20,254 nt of DNA. Origin: Candidatus Bathyarchaeota archaeon. GTDB taxonomy: Archaea; Thermoproteota; Bathyarchaeia; 40CM-2-53-6. This document shows, piece after piece, positions 7,353 through 14,419 of the stretch. Position numbers and translations under genes: made by a program. The DNA is taken from NCBI GenBank assembly GCA_005884605.1, contig VBBE01000085.1, positions 1 through 20,254 of the forward strand, read 5' to 3'. Position 1 is the first letter of the stretch. Every line of letters begins with the position of its first letter. Below the pieces are notes generated by a model. It did not search any database. It worked only from the letters and a program-made list of their open reading frames with translations, and was not told the DNA's origin.

Positions 7353-7874
7353 TCACTCGTCTCCAATTGGTTTGAAGTAGCGGATGTCTGTGATTGCGCC
7401 CTGCCGTTCGCTGGATGACTTCCATACGGCTCTGACTTTCATACCTACTTTGATCTTTGACGGCTCAACTTCTCCAAGGTTGTGGAGGATTCCCATTCCA
7501 GGAGTCGCGCCATCGAGATCGACGACTGCAACGAGGATGGGCGTTTTCAATCGTCTCGCGTCAGTTCCAACGTGAGATATTGAGTAGGTGTTGACGGTCC
7601 CGGTGTCCTTGATCTGGATCCATTCGTCGGTGGGCCTGAAGCATTGCTCGCAGTACATTCGTGGTGGGACGAGGATCCGTTTGCAGTTCATACACTTTCT
7701 TGCGATTATCTTTCCCTCTTTCAGCTCGGCTAAGAAGCGGCTGATTGCAACGCCTGCGGCCCAGCTGTACTTGGGCTCAAACTTGTAGACAGCATCAAGA
7801 TATTTTCCCTCCTTAATATCCTCCGGCGTAATTTCGTGGCCTGGATAGCTTGTGATCTTCTGGGACACTTTCAT
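7353..7874 (-). CDS. DUF35 OB-fold/zinc-ribbon acyl-CoA-binding protein
   Basis: A 173-residue DUF35 protein of ordinary architecture. An N-terminal helical part (to ~55, with SWAAGVAISRFLAELKEGKI) precedes the zinc ribbon with C61, C64, C75 and C78 (KCMNCKRILVPPRMYCEQC). The OB fold carries TGTVNTYSISHVGTD, ILVAVVDLDGA and IKVGMKVRAVW, and ends with AITDIRYFKP. Such proteins form stable complexes with thiolase-fold partners and present acyl-CoA to them. It follows the thiolase-like gene by 7 nt, with GGGAGAG just before the ATG, and is followed 2 nt later by the second DUF35. Two DUF35 and two thiolase-like genes in one operon suggest two cognate pairs or one mixed complex. Confidence 0.93.
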   Translation of the reverse strand: MKVSQKITSYPGHEITPEDIKEGKYLDAVYKFEPKYSWAAGVAISRFLAELKEGKIIARKCMNCKRILVPPRMYCEQCFRPTDEWIQIKDTGTVNTYSISHVGTDARRLKTPILVAVVDLDGATPGMGILHNLGEVEPSKIKVGMKVRAVWKSSSERQGAITDIRYFKPIGDE

Positions 7875-7881
7875 CTCTCCC

Positions 7882-9042
7882 TTAAGATCTCATTACCGCG
7901 ACGGTTCCAACTTGCATCAGGTCGCCCCAGGCCTGGGCGAGACCTGTCCGCGCGTCTTTCTTCACCTGTCTCTTGCCTGCTTCCCCGCGAAGTTGCCAGA
8001 ATACCTCGCAGATCTTCATCATCCCAGCGGCCGCGATTGGATTACCAACCCCCAATAGTCCTCCGGAGGGACAGACGGGCAGATCACCGTCCCGCTGCGT
8101 AACGCCGTCAACGGCCATCTGGGGAGCTTCTCCCTTTCCTGCGAGTTGCAGTCCTTCCATGTGGTGAAGTTCCTTGTAGTCGAACGGGTCGTATACTTCT
8201 GCGATATCGATCTCTTTCCGGGGCTTCTTGATCCCCGCCATCTTGTACGCCATCCAGGCAGCCTTCTCAACATATTCTGGATAGGCAAGGTCACGGTTCG
8301 TCCAGTGTGTTGAATCAAGGGTCCAGCCTACACCGTCCAGCCAGACAGGTTGATCTGTCAGTTTCTTGGCAACTTTCTCGGAAGCAAGCACGACTGCAGC
8401 CGCGCCGTCGCTGGGAGGACTCACGTCCAACCGTTTCACCGGCCAGCAAATAGGCTCGGAGTTCATGACATCCTCGACAGTAATTTTGGCGCCCAGCTGA
8501 GCACAAGGATGATCCACCGCGTTTCCCTTGTTCTTCACCGCAACGCTTGCAATCTCCTCCTCCTTGATCCCATACTTGTGCATGTATCGCCTCATCTCCA
8601 ATGAGAAAATCCACAACAACGTCGTCCCGAGCGGCCTCTCCAAGATCTGGTCGAAGATGCTCCAGAACGCATACTGAGGATGAGGATGCAAAGGCGACAT
8701 TTTTTCCTCGGCAACACAGAGACAAGTATCGTACATTCCCGAGGCAACGTTCCACCATCCGCCAATAGGCGTGAAGACCCCAGTTCCACCTCCAACGTAG
8801 ACCCGCTGGTTGGGCTTGCCTATCCCGCCCATCCCATCTAGAAGGTATTCTCCCTTCATGTGCATACCGTCGAACGCGTCAGGGGCTGAGCCAGATACCA
8901 CAGATTGGATATCTTTCAGCTCAAGTCCCGCGGAGTCCAAGGCCATTCTTGTCGCTTCGAACGAGAGTTCTTTCGGGCTTTCTAGCATTCGGCGACGGAA
9001 CAGTGTCATGCCTGCTCCAACAATTGCGACTCGATTCTTCAT
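7882..9042 (-). CDS. SCP-x thiolase-like protein lacking catalytic residues
   Basis: A 386-residue protein of the SCP-x/SCP2 thiolase family: RVAIVGAGMT at the N-terminus, VASGMYDTCLCVAEEKMS, DGAAAVVLASEKVAKKL and EIDIAEVYDPFDYKEL. The family's catalytic residues are replaced. The nucleophile position, aligned by distance to the ASG motif, is Gly (YVGGGTGV, near residue 85). The usual HDCF reads YDPF (284-287), and GHP reads GNP (332-334). It therefore should not do Claisen condensation or thiolysis. The YDxF form recalls Ltp2-type aldolases, which act with DUF35 partners in steroid side-chain cleavage and use tyrosines. That comparison is from memory. The ATG lies 8 nt after a strong GGAGGT overlapping the previous stop. 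Two DUF35 genes follow. Confidence 0.88.
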   Translation of the reverse strand: MKNRVAIVGAGMTLFRRRMLESPKELSFEATRMALDSAGLELKDIQSVVSGSAPDAFDGMHMKGEYLLDGMGGIGKPNQRVYVGGGTGVFTPIGGWWNVASGMYDTCLCVAEEKMSPLHPHPQYAFWSIFDQILERPLGTTLLWIFSLEMRRYMHKYGIKEEEIASVAVKNKGNAVDHPCAQLGAKITVEDVMNSEPICWPVKRLDVSPPSDGAAAVVLASEKVAKKLTDQPVWLDGVGWTLDSTHWTNRDLAYPEYVEKAAWMAYKMAGIKKPRKEIDIAEVYDPFDYKELHHMEGLQLAGKGEAPQMAVDGVTQRDGDLPVCPSGGLLGVGNPIAAAGMMKICEVFWQLRGEAGKRQVKKDARTGLAQAWGDLMQVGTVAVMRS

Positions 9043-9050
9043 TACTAGAT

Positions 9051-9056
9051 ACCTCC
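9051..9056 (-). promoter_or_regulatory. Strong ribosome-binding site inside the thiolase operon
   Basis: Minus-strand GGAGGT, overlapping the TAG stop of the upstream gene, 8 nt before the ATG at 9042. It fixes this start and shows that the two genes share a transcript. Confidence 0.75.
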
Positions 9057-10207
9057 TAGTTTCCCAACACCGCTACGGCTCCAGTAGCGGTGGGTATTCC
9101 TCTCCAGCTCTGAACCAGAGCTTTCTTCGCCTTTGGGATCTGTAAGCGTCCCGCTTGTCCTCGGAGTTGTAGAACGGCCTCGAGCACTCTGTGAAGGCCA
9201 GTTGCCTCTAACAGGTGTCCAACCCCAAGGGACCCGCCCGACGCGTTTACAGGCAAGCGTCCGTCTCTGTTGAAGGCGCCTGACTCGACCATTTTGCCCG
9301 CTTTGCCCTTTGCGGCGAGTTTGAGGGCTTCGAGGCTCTGAAGTTCCTTGTAGGAATAAGTATCATCCACCTCAGCGAGGTCAAAGAAAGTTGCGGGATT
9401 TCGTACTCCTGCCATCTTGTATGCGCGAGCTGCTGACTGTTCCGCGTACGCAGCCTTCGACATGTCGCGATCCTCTATCCAGGGCGTATCAGAACTCCAA
9501 CCAATGCCGTTGATCCAGACAGTATGGTTGCTGAGCTTCTTGGCCTTCTGAGCCGATGCGAAAACGAACACGATGCTCCCATCGATAGTCTTACTCGATT
9601 CCAACTCGGTAAGTGGGGAAGCCGCAACCTTCGAGCTGAGCACAGCCCTCTTGTCCAAGTTTGCTCCGTGAACTCCACGAGGGTTCAGCAGGGCGTTTTT
9701 CTTGTTCTTGACGGCAACCTGCGCGCAGTGATCTCGCTTTGTTCCAGTGTCCTTCAAGTAGCGGGTCATTTCCAGCCCAGCCACAAATCTCGGGTCCGCG
9801 TTAACATGGTGATTGTAGATCGGGTCTAGTGCGAAGCTAGAGATTTCGTCCGGGTTTAGAACATCTGAGATCTTGCTGTGAGACTCCACAACCGCAACAT
9901 CCGCTATTCCCGACATAATGTGCATATACGCCGTTGCTAGGCCAACGATTCCATCTGATGAAATGGTGCACAATGGCTTGAGGACGGCCCCGAGCTGGTC
10001 GGGCATGTATTCGTCAGTTATGCTGATTCCCTCCCAGAAATCTTCAGTACAACAAATGAAACTCTGGACGTCTTTTCGAGGGTCTATTCCAGCATCCTCG
10101 TAGGCCCGGCTTCCGGCTTCAAACATTAGCTCTCGGGTTGAGAGTCCAGGAGTCATCGAGTCGAAGCCCGAATATCCGACTCCGACAATCCCTACTCGTA
10201 GAGGCAA
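9056..10207 (-). CDS. SCP-x thiolase-like protein with Cys-to-Ser nucleophile position
   Basis: A 383-residue paralogue of the next gene, first in the operon. Family marks are RVGIVGVGYSGFD, MSGIADVAVVESHSK, DGSIVFVFASAQKAKKL and FFDLAEVDDTYSYKELQ, plus SGGSLGVGHLLEATG. Aligned by spacing to the MSG motif, the nucleophile cysteine is Ser83 (TISSDG). The usual HDCF is DDTY (281-284), while the GHP histidine survives as H331 (GHL). A regular thiolase reaction is thus doubtful. A partner subunit, aldolase or acyl-transfer variant is possible. The start is TTG at 10207, giving an N-terminus that begins properly at the first beta strand. A TATA box lies ~35-42 nt upstream, so this gene heads the four-gene transcript. 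Confidence 0.88.
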   Translation of the reverse strand: MPLRVGIVGVGYSGFDSMTPGLSTRELMFEAGSRAYEDAGIDPRKDVQSFICCTEDFWEGISITDEYMPDQLGAVLKPLCTISSDGIVGLATAYMHIMSGIADVAVVESHSKISDVLNPDEISSFALDPIYNHHVNADPRFVAGLEMTRYLKDTGTKRDHCAQVAVKNKKNALLNPRGVHGANLDKRAVLSSKVAASPLTELESSKTIDGSIVFVFASAQKAKKLSNHTVWINGIGWSSDTPWIEDRDMSKAAYAEQSAARAYKMAGVRNPATFFDLAEVDDTYSYKELQSLEALKLAAKGKAGKMVESGAFNRDGRLPVNASGGSLGVGHLLEATGLHRVLEAVLQLRGQAGRLQIPKAKKALVQSWRGIPTATGAVAVLGN

Positions 10208-10241
10208 GAATGTATCGGAAGCGACGGCGCGAACGTGTTTA

Positions 10242-10249
10242 CTATAAGA
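10242..10249 (-). promoter_or_regulatory. TATA box for the thiolase/DUF35 operon
   Basis: The minus strand reads TCTTATAG, centred about 38 nt before the TTG start at 10207. Transcription would begin near 10219 with a ~12-nt leader. It is the only good promoter candidate before the four-gene operon. Confidence 0.5.
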
Positions 10250-10267
10250 CTTCCGCGAATAAAATGC

Positions 10268-10810
10268 TCATTGTGGTGGTGGAGGTGGGGCCGATGAGGA
10301 AGCAGGCAGTTGCGGTGTGGGCGAGGGTTGGGTAGACCTAGATCTAGGCGTTCCACACGTCGTGCAGAAAAATTCCGCTGGGCTGAGAGGCTTTCCACAA
10401 GCTCCACAAAAGGCTACCGGGATTGCAATTGGGTAAGGCGGAGTAGTTGGCATGGCGACTCGACGAGCGTGTTCTCTCTTCAAGGCCAATAGTACAACTG
10501 CGATGGCAACGGCGATTGGAGGCATGATTACTGTGAGAAGTTCTGCAATGCTGAAGACAGGGATCGAGATGTTGACTGGTCCTAGAACACTGGTACTAAC
10601 GACAGACCGTACTCCATAGGGTACTGTAACGCGCAGGTTGTAGCTGCCTGGTGGCAATTGTGCAAGAGTAGCGTTCCCTTCAGGGCCGGTTTTTACCGTC
10701 TGATTTGTCGAGTCAGGGAGGAACGTGAGAACGGTCGCTCCGCTAACGGGCAGAGAGTAGAATCGACCGACTACCCGGACGGGAATTGAGAAGACATTTC
10801 CCTGAATTGT
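10268..10810 (-). pseudogene. 3' part of a frameshifted membrane-anchored protein (TM and zinc ribbon)
   Basis: An open frame of about 180 codons after two tandem stops (10811-10816), with no convincing start of its own. It begins in the middle of a beta-sandwich: VFSIPVRVVGRFYSLPVSGA, then GPEGNATLAQLPPGSYNLRV. This is the layout of a carboxypeptidase-regulatory-like (Ig-like) domain. A membrane helix follows (AELLTVIMPPIAVAIAVVLL), then a basic stop-transfer KREHARR, a zinc ribbon (CGACGKPLSPAEFFCTTCG) and a Pro/Ser-rich tail. The preceding ORF ends in a different frame within 40 nt, just where the beta-domain should begin. I read both as one gene broken by a 1-nt loss near the GGG at 10800-10802. 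The alternative is a separate gene using a TTG such as 10657. Confidence 0.65.
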
Positions 10811-11712
10811 CTACTATGGTCGATGAAGTTGAGAGTGACTTGCGTTGGGAACAGAATGGACGTTGGCCAGAGGGTTGTGGAAGAGGGCGGTTGGCGAATG
10901 TTGCTCCCCGCGAGGAAATCACTGTTGTGCCCTTCGACTTCTGACACGCCGTACAAGTTTGGCAAGCCTGTCTGGCTGCCGTAACCGTAGCAGCAGTGGC
11001 TTACCCCGATTGGCATTTGGTGCCATGGACCTGCCTGGCGTATTTCTAGATCTTTGAACTCGGCAGGGCCGATTATGTCTTTGTTGTCCGAGGCTTGGGC
11101 TACTTCCGCGATTCCCGCTGGAGCCTTGTTGCCTGAGCTAGTTGCTCCTGCTCCAAGATAGTTTTTTTCCGATGGAAGAGGTGATTCTCCGAGTAGATTG
11201 CCATCCATGTAGAAAGACCAGACGCCATTGCCGGCGTGGACCATCGAGTATGTGTGCCAGGACCCTATTGGTCCGGATGACCCTTCAGGGCCTATTATGG
11301 GCGGGCAATCACAGTTGGGGGTGTTGAAGGTTTCGAAGAACCAGGCGCAACAGTATGGTTGGCCCGTAGTGCTCAGCCCGTTGAGATATCCTACCTGGAC
11401 GAAACCCCCGGTGGAAAGTAATGTTCCTACCCAGTAAGAATGCGCGTCGTTCCGAACCTGGTCATAGACCGTTCTTATTGTAATGTTTGCGCTGTCAGCA
11501 TTGTAACTGTTGTTGTCACCACTGGCTCCGATCTGGAACCAGTAATAGGCTCCAAGAGCATAGGTGGTTTGGAGTGGTCCTTGCCTAATTGGTTGAGGGA
11601 TGAGGCCCGAGTTGGAATTGACTGTCCACTGGTTATGGTCGAGAACGATGAGAGACTGGAGGCCGGCGACGCTAATGATCGCTAGGGTAATCCAAAAAGC
11701 CCTTGTCCTCAT
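10771..11712 (-). CDS. Secreted concanavalin-like (LamG-type) protein, 5' part of frameshifted gene
   Basis: A 313-residue secreted protein. The N-terminus is a signal peptide (MRTRAFWITLAIISVAGLQS, cleaved near 20-25). The ectodomain is rich in Gly, Ser, Asn, Trp and Tyr and poor in charge. A segment near 173-191, GSWHTYSMVHAGNGVWSFYM followed by DGNLLGES, matches the edge strands of concanavalin A/LamG-like glucanase folds. It has several Cys pairs (CC, CDC, CC), suggesting disulfides or metal. The C-terminal PTQVTLNFIDHS begins a second beta-domain. The ORF then diverts to a short out-of-frame tail and a stop at 10771. With one extra base near 10800 the frame would join the downstream TM/zinc-ribbon part, giving ~481 residues. 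ATG 11712 has AAGGACC upstream and a TATA-like box. Function unknown; carbohydrate binding is possible. Confidence 0.75.
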   Translation of the reverse strand: MRTRAFWITLAIISVAGLQSLIVLDHNQWTVNSNSGLIPQPIRQGPLQTTYALGAYYWFQIGASGDNNSYNADSANITIRTVYDQVRNDAHSYWVGTLLSTGGFVQVGYLNGLSTTGQPYCCAWFFETFNTPNCDCPPIIGPEGSSGPIGSWHTYSMVHAGNGVWSFYMDGNLLGESPLPSEKNYLGAGATSSGNKAPAGIAEVAQASDNKDIIGPAEFKDLEIRQAGPWHQMPIGVSHCCYGYGSQTGLPNLYGVSEVEGHNSDFLAGSNIRQPPSSTTLWPTSILFPTQVTLNFIDHSRQFREMSSQFPSG

Positions 11713-11748
11713 CGCAGGTCCTTCATTGGTGGTCTTAGAGGCCTCGCG

Positions 11749-11755
11749 ATTTTAG
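11749..11755 (-). promoter_or_regulatory. TATA-like box for the secreted protein
   Basis: The minus strand reads CTAAAAT, centred about 40 nt before the ATG at 11712, predicting a ~14-nt leader. It is divergent from the acyl-CoA dehydrogenase promoter ~60 nt away. Confidence 0.45.
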
Positions 11756-11807
11756 GAGTGTGGAACTCTCCTCTGTTGCTCTTGATCAAGATTTGGTCCT
11801 CGGCTAA

Positions 11808-11816
11808 GGTATAAAC
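11808..11816 (+). promoter_or_regulatory. TATA box for acyl-CoA dehydrogenase
   Basis: GGTATAAAC, a good archaeal TATA box, predicts transcription start near 11838. The ~19-nt leader carries AGAGG (11844-11848) 8 nt before the TTG at 11857, which supports that start over the ATG at 11896. Confidence 0.6.
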
Positions 11817-11856
11817 CGGAGCTTCCAAAAAAGGGAATCTCCTAGAGGCTACTCGC

Positions 11857-13020
11857 TTGGGGTTCTTCGGAAACGAGCAGAAAGAACTTATCCAGATGAT
11901 TTACGGGTCCAGCTCCGAGGACCATCTTCTCCTTCTAGACTCTCTCGGGGATTTCGTCGAGAAGGAGATCGCGCCTACTGCTCGAGAGATCGACGTCAAT
12001 GCCCAATTTCCACGCGAGAACATTACAAAAATGTTCGAGCAGGGCTTCACAAGCATGGGTTTTCCCAAAGAGTACGGAGGCCTTGAGCTTCCTTGGCCAG
12101 TCTACGTTGCCGCCATGGAGATGGTTGGCAAGGCTTGCGCCAGCACTGCCCTCTCTCTGGCGATTCATGGAACCTGTTGCGAAGGAGTTCGCCAGTTCAG
12201 TAATCCAGAGCAGAAGAAGCAGTTCCTTCCAGGGATGATCAGCGGAAAGCCATTTGCCGCGTTTTCCCTAACCGAGCCGGGTGCGGGATCGGACGCGCGA
12301 AACATGCAAACGCAGGCCCGGTTGGACGGCAATGAATGGGTAGTTAACGGAACGAAAATGTTCACTACGAACGGCGGCTACTGTGACCTGTACTTTCTCT
12401 TCGCCAAGACGGCGAAGGGTCCGTCCGCGTTTCTGGTCGACTCGAAAAAGGCAAAATCGAGCAAGGACATTGAGAAGCTCGGCGTGAGAGGGTCAGTGAC
12501 TTCAGAGGTCGTGTTCGAAAACGCAAAGGTTCCGAAAGAGAACCTGGTGGGAACGGAGGGAGAAGGCTTCGAGTATGCTAAGAGGATGCTGTGGGGTGGA
12601 CGCGTTACGATAGGAGCCCTCTCAACGGGAATTGCCCAAGCTGCCTTCGAAAAGGCTGTGAAGTATAGCAAGGAACGGAGTGCCTTTGGAAAGACGATAT
12701 CCGAGTTCGAAATGACCCAGGCGAAGCTCGCTGACATGTTGACTATGATTAACGCGTCCCGGATGATGGTTTACCGGGCCGCGCATCTCAAGAGTCAGGG
12801 AAAGCCGTTCGAGTCAGAAGCCGCGCAGGGTAAACTGTTGGCCACCGAGAGCGCGTTGAAGGTGTGTGATGAGGCAATTCAGATCTATGGAGGTTATGGG
12901 TATGCGGACGAGTTTGATGTTCACCGTCACTGGCGGGACGCGAGACTGATGACGGTGGGCGAGGGGACCTCGGAGATCATGAGGCTGATTATCTCGAAGA
13001 ACATTCTTCATTCCTCGTAA
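11857..13020 (+). CDS. Acyl-CoA dehydrogenase (FAD-dependent)
   Basis: Oxidises acyl-CoA to the 2,3-enoyl-CoA using FAD, normally passing electrons to ETF. At 387 residues it is full length, with the three ACAD domains: N-terminal helices (to ~130), the middle beta domain with FSLTEPGAGSDA (136-147) and WVVNGTKMFTTNGG, and C-terminal helices with ERSAFGKTISEFEMTQAKLADM. The signature QIYGGYGYADEFDVHRHWRD and GEGTSEIMR are intact, with E369 as the expected catalytic base. The start is TTG 11857, supported by promoter and ribosome-binding site. Chain-length preference cannot be read. No ETF genes are nearby. The closest metabolic neighbours are the thiolase/DUF35 operon and the thioesterase at 17870. 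The stop is 2 nt from the convergent GNAT stop. Confidence 0.96.
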   Translation: MGFFGNEQKELIQMIYGSSSEDHLLLLDSLGDFVEKEIAPTAREIDVNAQFPRENITKMFEQGFTSMGFPKEYGGLELPWPVYVAAMEMVGKACASTALSLAIHGTCCEGVRQFSNPEQKKQFLPGMISGKPFAAFSLTEPGAGSDARNMQTQARLDGNEWVVNGTKMFTTNGGYCDLYFLFAKTAKGPSAFLVDSKKAKSSKDIEKLGVRGSVTSEVVFENAKVPKENLVGTEGEGFEYAKRMLWGGRVTIGALSTGIAQAAFEKAVKYSKERSAFGKTISEFEMTQAKLADMLTMINASRMMVYRAAHLKSQGKPFESEAAQGKLLATESALKVCDEAIQIYGGYGYADEFDVHRHWRDARLMTVGEGTSEIMRLIISKNILHSS

Positions 13021-13022
13021 GG

Positions 13023-13526
13023 TCACAACTCCTTCTCGTAAAGGCTAGCCTTCCAACCAGGCGCCAGAGTGTCTCGAACATGGATGAACCCGGCTTTCTC
13101 GTAGTATTCGCGAATTGTCTTGTTGCTAGTGAGGCAGTCGAGTCGCAAGAATCTTTTTCCTTCGGCTCGGGTCTTGGACTCCGCCCATTGAAGCAGTCGA
13201 AGGCCGAGACGTTGACCGCTGTGAGAGCGTTTGATGGCGAGCTTGTGAATGTACCCCGCCTCAGGTGGGAGGTCGCCCCAGAACTTCTTGTCGTTCCATT
13301 GAAGGGTGACTGTCCCCACGGTCGCCTCTATCGCCTTCACGACGTATACCTCACCTCGTTCAATATTGTCCTTGATGGTCTGTCGGAAAGCCGGGCTGGG
13401 CCGCCACTGACTTTCAAGCCCCTTTGAAGATAACCATCGAGAGGCTTCCTCCAGAATTTCAAGAACCGTATCAAGATCGCCTTGTCGTGCTCGGATTATT
13501 CTGACATCCGATCCCACATTGACCAA
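13023..13526 (-). CDS. GNAT-family N-acetyltransferase
   Basis: A 167-residue acetyltransferase of the GNAT fold, transferring acetyl from acetyl-CoA to an amine or protein N-terminus; substrate unknown. The N-terminal strand is DVRIIRARQGDLDTVLEIL. Motif A is YIHKLAIKRSHSGQRLGLRLLQWAE, with the acetyl-CoA pyrophosphate loop Q105-x-x-G108-x-R110, a slight variant of the usual Q/RxxGxG/A. Motif B is LRLDCLTSNKTIREYYEKAGF. TTG 13526 is the longest start; GTG 13514 is also possible and closer to the first strand. It is convergent with the acyl-CoA dehydrogenase and stands alone. A weak TATA-like TTGAAAATT lies upstream around 13540-13548. Confidence 0.9.
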   Translation of the reverse strand: MVNVGSDVRIIRARQGDLDTVLEILEEASRWLSSKGLESQWRPSPAFRQTIKDNIERGEVYVVKAIEATVGTVTLQWNDKKFWGDLPPEAGYIHKLAIKRSHSGQRLGLRLLQWAESKTRAEGKRFLRLDCLTSNKTIREYYEKAGFIHVRDTLAPGWKASLYEKEL

Positions 13527-13679
13527 ATAGCTGGCCCAATTTTCAACTCTTGACCTCGTAAGATTTGGACGTTACCAGCCCTTTCGACCAGCAGGAGAAG
13601 CGTGCTTCCGAGACCTGCGTGTAGGGGGACCGGACTTGTGTTACCTGATTCCCATTGTCAGGGTTAGACTCTGGCTATC

Positions 13680-14066
13680 ATGGGCCTTGCCAACGGCCCT
13701 AGCGACCCAACCATGAAAGTTAAGCACAAAGCCAAGGCGAAGACAAGATCGAAGCCCAAGACCAGAGCCAAATCCAAGACGCGCCGAACAGCCTGGGCAG
13801 GGACGGCCACGAGGCCGACCCCGATTAAAACCCCAAACCTGAGCCCTGATTTCAAGACCTGTGAAGAGGTAGAGGTCGGAGATATCGGCGGCTTCGGAAT
13901 CACCAGCGAGGAACGGATGGAAAGAGAGACCCGATGCTCTCAGCGCGCAACACAGTTCTGCAAGGGCTGCGCTAGGAACCTATGCGATACTCATTACGAC
14001 CTCCTCCACAAAGACCACGACAATATCGTTCGCCACGATTCAGCGCCGAGCCCAGTTCAAATGTAG
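13680..14066 (+). CDS. Lys/Arg-rich protein with B-box-like zinc finger
   Basis: A 128-residue protein of unknown function. Residues 13-36 are almost entirely Lys, Arg, Ala, Thr and Ser in a repeating KxKxK/RxKxK pattern, like a nucleic-acid-binding tail (compare histone H1-like tails). A Pro/Thr-rich linker and an acidic stretch (CEEVEVGDIGG) follow. The C-terminal third has C86, C94, C97, C102, H105, H110 and H113, the spacing of a B-box zinc finger (FCKGCARNLCDTHYDLLHKDH), with Arg where the second ligand of a B-box would be. B-box domains are mainly eukaryotic but occur in some prokaryotes. The start is ATG 13680, or ATG 13713, which would begin right at the basic tail. A terminator-like hairpin follows the stop by 9 nt. 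Confidence 0.75.
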   Translation: MGLANGPSDPTMKVKHKAKAKTRSKPKTRAKSKTRRTAWAGTATRPTPIKTPNLSPDFKTCEEVEVGDIGGFGITSEERMERETRCSQRATQFCKGCARNLCDTHYDLLHKDHDNIVRHDSAPSPVQM

Positions 14067-14075
14067 ATGTACGGT

Positions 14076-14105
14076 GGGACACCCGTCCCATCTTCTCCTT
14101 TTTTT
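14076..14105 (+). terminator. Hairpin plus T-run terminator
   Basis: GGGAC-ACCC-GTCCC (14076-14089) forms a perfect 5-bp stem, followed by a pyrimidine stretch ending in seven T (14099-14105). It begins just after the basic zinc-finger gene's TAG. Archaeal termination relies mainly on the T run, which is clear here. Confidence 0.55.
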
Positions 14106-14419
14106 CGGGACAATTTGGATCTTCATGTTTCAAGCTAAATCATCGAAATAAAGCGTGGATTATGCCCTAGTCTCCCTCATCAAGGCCGGACCCGCTTGGA
14201 TGGCCGTGTTTCCACGGTTGTCTCCCGCGTTCTCTTGATACAGTCGAAATAGGGCTTCGATTGGGAAAAAGGGAGTTGTTTCAGCCGAATTGTGGGTAAG
14301 ATCCCGAGCGTGTCGATTGTCTTAGACGTCCTTTCGGGAACGGAAGCTTATTACTCGGTACGTTGAACCGGCCTTCAGCTATTACCTACATTTCCCGAAA
14401 AAGAGGTGGAGAACAGCCT
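14106..14419. other. Intergenic region with a tetraloop hairpin
   Basis: About 310 nt without a convincing gene. A 5-bp perfect hairpin CCGTG-TTTC-CACGG lies at 14204-14217 and extends by G-U pairs to 7 bp. A TATA-like CTTATTAC lies at 14346-14353. The RCK gene's frame is open from TTG 14363, but the GAGGTG ribosome-binding site at 14403-14408 fixes the start at ATG 14420, leaving a ~45-nt leader. No tRNA or riboswitch recognised. Confidence 0.4.

Noticed and set aside
7351..7425. Upstream ATG extension of the second DUF35 gene
   Set aside because: It overlaps the end of the first DUF35 gene, while ATG 7350 follows that stop by 2 nt with GGAG upstream.
8315..8758. 147-codon minus-strand ORF inside the thiolase-like gene
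   Set aside because: It is an alternate frame of a well-supported coding region, with Arg/Gly/Cys-rich composition typical of shadows.
10793..10805. Programmed -1 ribosomal frameshift at GGGAAA
   Set aside because: The reading phase does not give an X-XXY-YYZ slippery heptamer and I see no strong downstream stem; an indel is simpler.
12378..12737. 119-codon ORF antisense to the acyl-CoA dehydrogenase
   Set aside because: Antisense to a strong gene, with no ribosome-binding site or domain.
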